From NCBI GenBank assembly GCA_030602675.1, contig JAUVZH010000037.1:1-12351 (forward strand): 12,351 nucleotides of DNA, written 5' to 3'. Position numbers and translations under genes: made by a program. Within the stretch, counting starts at the first letter, position 1. Every line of letters begins with the position of its first letter. The DNA is from Candidatus Heimdallarchaeota archaeon (GTDB lineage: Archaea > Asgardarchaeota > Heimdallarchaeia > JABLTI01). The notes beneath the pieces are model-generated. The model searched no databases. It was given only the letters and a program-made list of their open reading frames with translations, and was not told the DNA's origin. Of this stretch, positions 7,112 through 12,351 are shown piece after piece.

Positions 7112-7893
7112 TATCCGATTATCATTTCTTCAAATATAGAGGAATCACTTACTAAAAAATTAATTAATTCAAGGTATTCATTTAAGGCATCATAAGCTAA
7201 TTCTCGAGATTTAAATTTTGTAGAGATTGTAAGGACATTTATCATATTTAATCCTTCAATTCTCACCCCACCTTCTATTATTGTTACTAAAAACATAATC
7301 CAAACTGGTTTGTCTTTTGCAAAAATTGAGTTTCTTGGAAAAGTTCTTGCAAAGATAACTCGTGCTTTATCTTTGAAATTCTCACCCATCTCATTAACTA
7401 GACTATTGATTTGTACAGTTCTAAGATTATTGAAAATATTGTTTTTTATTCCTTCTTCTAATCTAATTATCCAATCATACCTAAGAATTATTGAGCTACT
7501 GCTATCCTCTTCCAGAAAAGTCCAAATTGGACAATATTGATGCCGTTCTTGCCCAAGTATTCGTTCATTAAACATGACAGTCCATAATTTCTCACGCAGC
7601 TTCATCATATCGATTTCTACTGGACCTGTTCTGAATGATTCTCTGTCAACTACAGTTTGAGCGTCTTGTTGCATTTGTTTTAGTTTTTTTTCAGCTCTTT
7701 CCTTTTTGAAAACTGTTCCTTCTAATACAACCATTCCCAAATCCTGAATGACAATCTTTGAAATTGTGGCTCCGTGTAATTGAGTAATAGTTTTTAGCCA
7801 TTCTAAGCTTACCTCTTCTCGTGTACCAATTAATGACCTAATATACTCAACAGTTTTCTCTGTAATTTTTTGTTCCTTTTCCTCTGAAGTCAT
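7108..7893 (-). CDS. Unrecognised 261-residue protein
   Basis: I do not recognise a family. The protein has no signal peptide or membrane segment. Residues about 5-60 look like a compact helical unit (TEKTVEYIRSLIG, then EVSLEWLKTITQLH) followed by strands (KIVIQDLGMVVLEGTVF), resembling a winged-helix unit, possibly of the PCI type. Residues 62-80 are charged and probably helical. The remainder (95-261) mixes helices with a hydrophobic strand pair (WIMFLVTIIEGG, INVLTISTKF) and ends in a long helix. There is one cysteine, in HQYCPIW. The start is ATG, nine bases after GGTG on the minus strand. Neighbours are DUF134 upstream on the same strand and citX converging. It may be specific to this archaeal lineage. 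That it is a real gene is likely from its length, composition and ribosome site. Confidence 0.7.
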   Translation of the reverse strand: MTSEEKEQKITEKTVEYIRSLIGTREEVSLEWLKTITQLHGATISKIVIQDLGMVVLEGTVFKKERAEKKLKQMQQDAQTVVDRESFRTGPVEIDMMKLREKLWTVMFNERILGQERHQYCPIWTFLEEDSSSSIILRYDWIIRLEEGIKNNIFNNLRTVQINSLVNEMGENFKDKARVIFARTFPRNSIFAKDKPVWIMFLVTIIEGGVRIEGLNMINVLTISTKFKSRELAYDALNEYLELINFLVSDSSIFEEMIIGY

Positions 7894-7934
7894 TTCTCAT
7901 TGCACCATTACTATGAATATCTACAAAATTACTG

Positions 7935-7962
7935 ATTTTTTTAGGTTTTGATTCATCAAAAC
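7935..7962 (-). promoter_or_regulatory. Inverted repeat and TATA-like box before the 261-residue gene
   Basis: GTTTTGAT (7945-7952) and ATCAAAAC (7955-7962) form a perfect inverted repeat with a two-base spacer, in the 75-base gap between the two minus-strand genes. Read on the minus strand it is followed at once by CCTAAAAAAATC (7934-7945), a possible TATA box that would start transcription near 7913, ahead of the gene starting at 7893. It could be an operator or a hairpin marking the 3' end of the DUF134 transcript. Confidence 0.35.
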
Positions 7963-7968
7963 TCTAAA

Positions 7969-8322
7969 TTATATCTTTTTTTGTTCTTCAATTATTAATT
8001 CAATACCTTCAGTAAGAACTCTAATAATCTTCTGTCTACCAGAATCTAACATACGCCAAATAGTGCCCCGTGAAACATCCATCATTTGTCCAGCTTGTTC
8101 TTGATTCAAACCTAGTAAATCAACTAACCTCATAGCTTCATATTCAGCAATCGTTAATGTGATGGTCTCCTTAGATAAAATTGGTTGCGGGATCAATTTA
8201 GTTATTTTGGGATAATCGTCCACAATAACTTCTTTTAAAGGTCTTCCTCGTAAATTATATTCACTCTCAGTATAATCAAATGCACTCCTTCTACGTCCCT
8301 TTCTACAACGATACATTCTCAT
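7969..8322 (-). CDS. DUF134 (UPF0251) family DNA-binding regulator
   Basis: A 117-residue predicted transcription factor. It has a basic N-terminus (CRKGRRR, then GRPLK at 26-30) and the family core TLTIAEYEAMRLVDLLGLNQEQAGQMMDVSRGTIWRML, in which residues about 72-100 form a sigma-70 region 4-like helix-turn-helix; a final helix follows. The family is recognised by the E-A-x-R-L-x-D-x-x-G-L-x-Q-E-x-A pattern. The start ATG lies six bases after GGTG-type ribosome site sequence on the minus strand. It is divergent from the DUF5320/NifX/MinD cluster, the family's common genomic partner, and probably controls that cluster and itself. A possible minus-strand TATA box (TATATTAAATA) covers 8359-8369. 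Confidence 0.88.
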   Translation of the reverse strand: MRMYRCRKGRRRSAFDYTESEYNLRGRPLKEVIVDDYPKITKLIPQPILSKETITLTIAEYEAMRLVDLLGLNQEQAGQMMDVSRGTIWRMLDSGRQKIIRVLTEGIELIIEEQKKI

Positions 8323-8470
8323 TTTTTACACCTTTTTGAATCGCGAACTTATTCTGTGTATTTAATATACGTTTATTGAATAAATATTTTTGTGCATATG
8401 AACATAAAGGTTTAAAAGTTAGACTATCCTAACATTTATATGTAATAATACAAAATATCAGGTGATTAAG
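8323..8470. promoter_or_regulatory. Divergent promoter region with operator candidate
   Basis: This gap separates the DUF134 gene from the DUF5320-like gene. On the plus strand, AAAGG then TTTAAAA (8411-8417) makes a good TFB/TATA pair. The inverted repeat GTTAG-6-CTAAC (8418-8422/8429-8433) begins at the next base and lies between the TATA box and the expected start site near 8440, the usual place for an archaeal repressor to block RNA polymerase. The minus-strand promoter candidate is at 8359-8369. GGTGAT at 8461-8466 is the ribosome site for the plus-strand gene. Confidence 0.5.
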
Positions 8471-8809
8471 TTGGGAAATTTTGGTAGAAGACCTAATGAT
8501 AGAGGTAGATATAGAAGGATGTATGAGCTGACAGGAGTTCCAGGTTGGATTAGATATGGAACGTCTCCAGGAATGAGAGGAGGAGGAAGAGGATTGGGTC
8601 CTTGCGCACAATACTTACGAAGTACAGGGCAATTCGATGAATTTCTTAAAGATTTTTCTGAAAATAATCCAAATGTACCAGTTTGGCAAACTGCCTTCAA
8701 AGATATAGCTTCTGATGCAAAATATGAGAAAGCATTATTAACAGATAGAATTGATTTCTTACAAGAAGAAATCAAAGAATTACGAAAGAAACTAAAAGAT
8801 CTTAGATAA
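8471..8809 (+). CDS. DUF5320-like Gly/Arg-rich small protein
   Basis: A 112-residue protein of unknown function. Its N-terminal half is rich in Arg and Gly with few acidic residues (GRRPNDRGRYRRM, GMRGGGRGLGPC), like the DUF5320 proteins that often accompany NifX-like and MinD-ferredoxin genes. One cysteine follows the glycine-rich run. Residues about 85-112 form a charged helix likely to be a coiled coil (EEIKELRKKLKDL), also typical of that family. I chose the TTG at 8471, four bases after GGTGAT, because the same site and spacing serve the next genes; an in-frame GTG at 8462 lies inside this ribosome site and would add three residues. It is the first gene of the cluster. Family assignment is from composition and context rather than strong motifs. 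Confidence 0.7.
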   Translation: MGNFGRRPNDRGRYRRMYELTGVPGWIRYGTSPGMRGGGRGLGPCAQYLRSTGQFDEFLKDFSENNPNVPVWQTAFKDIASDAKYEKALLTDRIDFLQEEIKELRKKLKDLR

Positions 8810-8839
8810 GAAATAACTAGTAAAATACGGTGATTTATT

Positions 8840-9235
8840 ATGAAAATAGCAGTATCATCTACAGGTGATTCCATTCAATCTCAAATTGATCCTAGATTCG
8901 GTCGATGCAGAAATTTCCTTGTTATCGAAGCTACGGATTTATCTTTCACTTCAGTTGAAAATAAAGCTCAATTTGAGGGACATGGGGCAGGAATAAGTGC
9001 AGCACAATTATTGATAAATCTAGGTGTAAAAGCAGTTATATCAGGAAATGTAGGTCCTAATGCTTTTCAAGCTTTATCTGCTGCAAATATTAAAATGTAT
9101 TCCGATTCTGGAATTGTGTTAGTAGCAATAAAGAAATTCAATGAAGGAAAACTAATGCAATTGACGCAACCACAAAAAGCTGTATATGGGAGAGGAGCAG
9201 GCGGTGGTGGTGGACAAGGAAGAAGGAGATCATAA
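8840..9235 (+). CDS. NifX/NifB-like iron-molybdenum cofactor-binding family protein (COG1433), copy 1
   Basis: A 131-residue protein of the dinitrogenase iron-molybdenum cofactor biosynthesis family, an RNase H-like fold that in NifX and the NifB C-terminus binds iron-sulfur cofactor intermediates. It opens with MKIAVSS, followed by DPRFGRC (17-23), corresponding to the family's HFGR signature, then GHGAGISAAQLL (48-58) and VKAVISGNVGPNAFQAL (63-79). After about residue 115 it carries a Gly/Arg tail (GRGAGGGGGQGRRRS). No nitrogenase genes are seen, so a role in general Fe-S or metal handling is more likely than FeMo-cofactor assembly. GGTGAT (8829-8834) lies five bases before the ATG. Confidence 0.88.
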   Translation: MKIAVSSTGDSIQSQIDPRFGRCRNFLVIEATDLSFTSVENKAQFEGHGAGISAAQLLINLGVKAVISGNVGPNAFQALSAANIKMYSDSGIVLVAIKKFNEGKLMQLTQPQKAVYGRGAGGGGGQGRRRS

Positions 9236-9249
9236 ATTAGTGATTAACC

Positions 9250-9256
9250 TTTTTTT
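9250..9256 (+). terminator. T-run between the two NifX-like genes
   Basis: Seven T residues follow AACC in the 47-base gap. Archaeal RNA polymerase can terminate at such T-runs without a hairpin, so this could cause partial termination and lower expression of the genes downstream. No stem precedes it. Confidence 0.3.
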
Positions 9257-9282
9257 AAAAACAAAACAAATAAGGTGATAAA

Positions 9283-9645
9283 ATGAAATTGGCATTTCCA
9301 ACAAATGATGATAAAGTTTTAGAGAGTTATTTATCAGAACACTTTGGCAGAGCACCAACATACACTTTAATACAAAATAAAACTAATGAGATAAAAATAA
9401 TACAGAATACTGGCGAACATTTCGGTGGTGGGCGTTCAGCACCAGCACTACTTGAAGAACATGGAACAAATGTTCTTATATGCAGAGCTTTAGGACGAAA
9501 AGCAGTAAGTCGCTTTAAAGAGGCTAGTATTGAGATTTTCATTACAGATAAACTAATAGTAAAAGATGCTCTTGAAGCATACAACAAACAAGAATTAAAA
9601 ACAGCTTCTGAAGAGGAAGCATGTGCTGGTCAACACAAGCAGTAA
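9283..9645 (+). CDS. NifX/NifB-like iron-molybdenum cofactor-binding family protein (COG1433), copy 2
   Basis: A 120-residue second member of the same family. The signature is clearer than in copy 1: MKLAFPTND, then SEHFGRAPTYTLI (18-30), GEHFGGGRSAPALLEEHGTNVLICRALGRKAVSRF (44-78) and a C-terminal helix DALEAYNK. The acidic tail TASEEEACAGQHKQ holds C114 and H118, which could be a small metal-binding end. Sequence divergence from copy 1 suggests an old duplication with distinct roles rather than recent copying. AAGGTGAT (9272-9279) lies three bases before the ATG. The MinD-ferredoxin pair follows after 71 bases with no gene between. Confidence 0.9.
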   Translation: MKLAFPTNDDKVLESYLSEHFGRAPTYTLIQNKTNEIKIIQNTGEHFGGGRSAPALLEEHGTNVLICRALGRKAVSRFKEASIEIFITDKLIVKDALEAYNKQELKTASEEEACAGQHKQ

Positions 9646-9716
9646 ACATATTGTTCAAAAAACTCTACAATAGCCAAATTTTACTGAAGAAATGAAAGTA
9701 AGTAGGTAACAAGCTA

Positions 9717-10565
9717 ATGAAAATTAGTATTGCAAGTGGAAAGGGAGGAACAGGTAAAACTATAATCGCTACAAGTCTAGCAATCTCAATAGACGATTGC
9801 CAATTCCTTGATTGCGATGTTGAAGAACCAAACGCACATATTTTTCTAAAACCATCCTTCCATACTACAGAAACAATCTATGTTGATGTCCCTTTAATTG
9901 ATCATGATAAATGTACAAATTGTGGTATTTGTTCAGAAGCATGTGAGTTTAATGCTTTAGCACAATTACCTGAACAAGTAATCTTTTTTGCTGAGTTATG
10001 TATGAGTTGCAATGCTTGTAAAGTACTGTGCCCAGAAAATGCTATTTCAATGCAAGATAAAGAAATTGGTAAAGTAAACATTGGTAAATCAATGAAAAAT
10101 ATAGAATTTGTTAATGGTTACCTTAAAGTTGGCTCACCAAGAGCTATTCCAATTATTAATGCTGTTAAAAGCCATATTGATGAATCGCGCATTTCGCTAT
10201 TAGATGCTCCACCTGGCAATTCTTGTCCTGTAATTGAAACAATTAGTGAAACTGACTTCTGCCTCTTAGTAACAGAACCAACTCCTTTTGGTTTATGGGA
10301 CTTGAAAATTGCAGTAGAGGTAACTAAAGTACTTAGCTTACCCATAGGCATTGTAATTAATAGATATGGTTTAGGTTACGAAAAGGAAGTAGAAGAATAC
10401 TGTGAAAAAGAAAACATACCTATTCTAATGAAAGTCCCTTATGAACGATCTATAGCAGAAGCATATTCTAAAGGAATTCCTCTTGTCGAACATAAAAAGG
10501 ATTGGCGAAAAAAATTTCTGAATTTACTTGCACAAATTAAAAATCTGGTGGATAAAAATGGTTAA
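9717..10565 (+). CDS. MinD/Mrp-type ATPase with inserted 2[4Fe-4S] ferredoxin domain, copy 1 (COG1149)
   Basis: A 282-residue P-loop ATPase of the SIMIBI class, related to Mrp/NBP35 and NifH. The deviant Walker A GKGGTGKT is at 8-15, with the second, signature lysine K9. A ferredoxin domain is inserted after the first strands: C66-x2-C69-x2-C72-x3-C76 and C95-x2-C98-x2-C101-x3-C105. The ATPase core resumes with LLDAPPGNSCPV (161-172), VTEPTPFGLWDL (185-196) and VINRYGLG (213-220). Proteins of this design commonly occur as adjacent pairs beside NifX-like genes and are thought to act in Fe-S or metallocofactor assembly or ATP-driven electron transfer; the exact substrate is unknown. The ATG follows AGGT (9704-9707) by nine bases. 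It overlaps the next gene by eight bases. Confidence 0.92.
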   Translation: MKISIASGKGGTGKTIIATSLAISIDDCQFLDCDVEEPNAHIFLKPSFHTTETIYVDVPLIDHDKCTNCGICSEACEFNALAQLPEQVIFFAELCMSCNACKVLCPENAISMQDKEIGKVNIGKSMKNIEFVNGYLKVGSPRAIPIINAVKSHIDESRISLLDAPPGNSCPVIETISETDFCLLVTEPTPFGLWDLKIAVEVTKVLSLPIGIVINRYGLGYEKEVEEYCEKENIPILMKVPYERSIAEAYSKGIPLVEHKKDWRKKFLNLLAQIKNLVDKNG

Positions 10566-11424
10566 ACAAATCACAATAATAAGTGGTAAGGGAGGAACAG
10601 GAAAAACTATTTTTGTAGCAGGATTAGCTTTTTTGACAAGAGAGAAAGCTGTTTTTGCTGATGCAGATGTAGATGCTCCTGATTTACATTTGATTCTGCA
10701 TCCAGTGAAGAAAAAAGAAGAAGAATTATACGTCTCAAAAAAAGTTGTAAGAGATAATGATAAATGTATACAATGCAATATCTGTGGAGAAGTGTGTCAA
10801 TTTGAAGCAATAGATTCTACTGATATTAACCTCTTTAAATGTGAAGGATGTGGTTTATGCGTACATCAGTGCCCAGAGAATGCATTAACATTGGAACCAG
10901 TACTATCTGCAAAATTATTTGAATCCGAAACGAGATTTGGCCATTTTGTTCATGTAGAGATGACTATTGGAGAGGGGAGCTCAGGTAGAATAGTCGATCA
11001 AGTAAAGCAGAAAGCAAAAACCATTGCTGTCGACAACAATTTAGATTATTTGATTATTGATGGATCACCTGGAATAGGTTGCCCGGTAATTTCATCCATT
11101 ACAGGAGCGGATCTTGCTTGTATTATTGTTGAACCAACTTTAAGTGGGATACATGATCTTGAAAGAATTTTAGAAGTAACAGATCATTTCAAGATTAAAG
11201 CTGCTGTCTGTATAAACAAATACGACTTAAATATAAATAATTCAAATCAAATTGAAAAATTCTGTAAAGAAAATAATAAACACATTGTTGGTAAGATTCC
11301 TTATAATGAGATTGTACCTACCAGCATTATTGAGGGAAAAAGTGTATTTGAGTATAAAGAAAACCCAGTTTCAATAAAAATTAAAGAAATTTGGGATAAT
11401 ATTAAGAAAATCCTTGAAACATAA
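10558..11424 (+). CDS. MinD/Mrp-type ATPase with inserted 2[4Fe-4S] ferredoxin domain, copy 2 (COG1149)
   Basis: The 288-residue partner of the preceding ATPase. Walker A GKGGTGKT is at 10-17. The inserted ferredoxin domain has C70-x2-C73-x2-C76-x3-C80 and C95-x2-C98-x2-C101-x3-C105, so it should carry two [4Fe-4S] clusters. The core continues with FGHFVHVEMTIGEGSSGRIV (127-146), LIIDGSPGIGCPVISS (165-180), VEPTLSGIHDLER (191-203) and INKYDLN (219-225). The stretch FGH-V-GEGSSG-V is typical of one half of the pair and lacks an equivalent in copy 1, which supports a heterodimer of unequal subunits. I chose the ATG at 10558, preceded by GGTGGAT (10547-10553) with about four bases between. It overlaps the previous stop, implying coupled translation. 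An upstream in-frame TTG at 10528 lacks support. Confidence 0.92.
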   Translation: MVKQITIISGKGGTGKTIFVAGLAFLTREKAVFADADVDAPDLHLILHPVKKKEEELYVSKKVVRDNDKCIQCNICGEVCQFEAIDSTDINLFKCEGCGLCVHQCPENALTLEPVLSAKLFESETRFGHFVHVEMTIGEGSSGRIVDQVKQKAKTIAVDNNLDYLIIDGSPGIGCPVISSITGADLACIIVEPTLSGIHDLERILEVTDHFKIKAAVCINKYDLNINNSNQIEKFCKENNKHIVGKIPYNEIVPTSIIEGKSVFEYKENPVSIKIKEIWDNIKKILET

Positions 11425-11486
11425 ATCATATTTGATGGTTTTAGAAACTATTAGAACTGAATGTCTTGTAGTTTGCTCTAATCAAT

Positions 11487-11509
11487 AATGTTAAAATAAA
11501 CATTTTTTT
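11487..11509 (+). terminator. Hairpin and T-run terminator of the MinD-ferredoxin cluster
   Basis: AATGTT (11487-11492) pairs with AACATT (11499-11504) across a six-base AAAATA loop, and T residues continue to 11509. It lies 62 bases after the stop of the second ATPase. The form suits intrinsic termination, with the T-run probably the active part in an archaeon. Confidence 0.55.
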
Positions 11510-11554
11510 ATTTAATACTGCCACATAATTAGATATTTTGAGGATTTAGGTTTA

Positions 11555-12351
11555 ATGACAAACAAAACTGTTACTGAAAACAAAAATAATCAAATTATAA
11601 ACATTGTATCAGTAAATTGTGATATTTGTCATAAAATGATTGAAGTTCCTATTAGAAAATCTGATAAAGATTCAGAGATAGGTGGTATATTTCGTATTAT
11701 TGCTATACATCAGTGCCTTAATGAACAAATTGCCTTCCTATTATTTTTCGATGATTTTTTAGTTCTAAGGCAAAAAGTACAGACGCATGTAACATTAACT
11801 GATATACATGAATCAGATATTTTTAGTGAAGATCAAAGACGAAATTTGCGAATCCTGAGTGGATTCAACTATTTAAGAAAGAAGTTGAAGGATGACTTAG
11901 CAAAAGTAATTTATGGAATACTAATTGGTCAACAAGTGGTCATAATAGGAGAAAAAAACAGTGTCATACCCTCCATTGAATCTTTAGAGATATTCGCAAA
12001 ACACAGGAAAGTATCCATTAATTCTTGGACTTTGGACAAAAGCAATGCAGATATTATTGGTACGAAACTTGAGAATTCTCAATTATATTTTAGTTCATTA
12101 ATAGTAGATCTCGAAAACAACATTGTTTTTAATGGAATGATAAATGATTATTGTATTGATTTCATAAAACAAATAGAAGATATTTCTGATATTGAATCCT
12201 TCACTAGAGTAGTAGAGGATGAATTAATTAGGCTCATATATTTTTCAAAGGAATTCTCCTTAATTCAGAATTTTGATGAAATAGAACCATACTTATCAGC
12301 ATTAGTTCTTGAAGGCGTAGATGAGAATCTTTTAGATGCTGTTATAGCGTT
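11555..12351 (+). CDS. Unrecognised protein, 3'-truncated by the window edge
   Basis: The first 265 codons are open with no stop before the edge. The ATG is preceded by GAGGA (11540-11544) and AGGT (11548-11551). I do not recognise the family with confidence. Seen in the sequence: a polar N-terminus, C22-x2-C25 (VNCDICHKMIEVPI) suggesting half of a zinc site, HQCLNEQIAFLLFFDDFLVLRQKV (52-75) with strand-like hydrophobic runs, a helix (RRNLRILSGFNYLRKKLKDDLAKVIYGIL, 95-123) leading into the strand GQQVVIIGEKNSV (125-137), then IESLEIFAKHRKV. This helix-strand order, ending in VVIIG, faintly resembles the start of a DENN or related longin-partner domain, known from trafficking regulators, but this is a guess. 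No transmembrane segment is evident. A terminator lies between it and the cluster upstream, so it is probably a separate unit. Confidence 0.65.
   Translation, partial: MTNKTVTENKNNQIINIVSVNCDICHKMIEVPIRKSDKDSEIGGIFRIIAIHQCLNEQIAFLLFFDDFLVLRQKVQTHVTLTDIHESDIFSEDQRRNLRILSGFNYLRKKLKDDLAKVIYGILIGQQVVIIGEKNSVIPSIESLEIFAKHRKVSINSWTLDKSNADIIGTKLENSQLYFSSLIVDLENNIVFNGMINDYCIDFIKQIEDISDIESFTRVVEDELIRLIYFSKEFSLIQNFDEIEPYLSALVLEGVDENLLDAVIA

Noticed and set aside
8458..8874. 138-residue minus-strand reading frame opposite the DUF5320-like gene
   Set aside because: It is antisense to a gene with a promoter, ribosome site and conserved neighbours. Its composition (Ser, Pro, Ile, Leu) looks like the complement of a Gly/Arg-rich frame.
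10528..10557. TTG start for the second MinD-ferredoxin ATPase
   Set aside because: The protein family begins a few residues before Walker A. The ATG at 10558 has a ribosome site and gives that length.
1..12351. CRISPR arrays, insertion sequences, transposases, tRNA or rRNA genes
   Set aside because: No regularly spaced repeats, transposase motifs, terminal inverted repeats of IS size or tRNA-like folds were seen. Gaps are short and genes are intact.

Overview
This is an AT-rich window (roughly one third G+C by eye) that reads as archaeal, with an Asgard archaeon as the most likely source. The archaeal call rests on TATA-like boxes at the expected distance from starts, Shine-Dalgarno sites of the GGTGAT type (the 3' half of GGAGGTGATC), TTG/GTG starts, and a DUF134/NifX-like/MinD-ferredoxin cluster common in archaea and anaerobes. 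The Asgard assignment is only an inference, from base composition and the look of the two unrecognised proteins. No rRNA, ribosomal protein or other firm phylogenetic marker is present.

Region 1 (1-226) is a non-coding leader holding a perfect 16-bp palindrome directly upstream of a TATA-like box. Region 2 (227-7111, + strand) is a citrate module: NADP-type isocitrate dehydrogenase, aconitase, then all three citrate lyase subunits (CitD acyl carrier, CitE, CitF) and CitX, which loads the prosthetic group onto CitD. Together these link 2-oxoglutarate, isocitrate, citrate and acetate + oxaloacetate. Hairpins lie in the acn-citD and citF-citX gaps. CitC (acetate:CitD ligase), CitG (prosthetic group precursor synthase), a citrate transporter and citrate synthase are not in the window.

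Region 3 (7108-8322, - strand) has an unrecognised 261-residue protein that meets citX tail to tail, with a 4-base overlap, and a DUF134 helix-turn-helix regulator. Region 4 (8323-11424) starts with a divergent promoter region carrying an inverted repeat just after a TATA-like box. It continues with a + strand cluster: a Gly/Arg-rich DUF5320-like protein, two NifX/NifB-like (COG1433) proteins, and two MinD/Mrp-type ATPases, each with an inserted two-[4Fe-4S] ferredoxin domain. No nitrogenase genes are seen, so the cluster looks like an orphan iron-sulfur or metallocofactor handling module, probably controlled by the DUF134 protein. A hairpin plus T-run closes it.

Region 5 (11555-end) is the first 265 codons of an unrecognised gene that runs off the window. 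It has a CxxC pair near the N-terminus and a hydrophobic strand-like centre.
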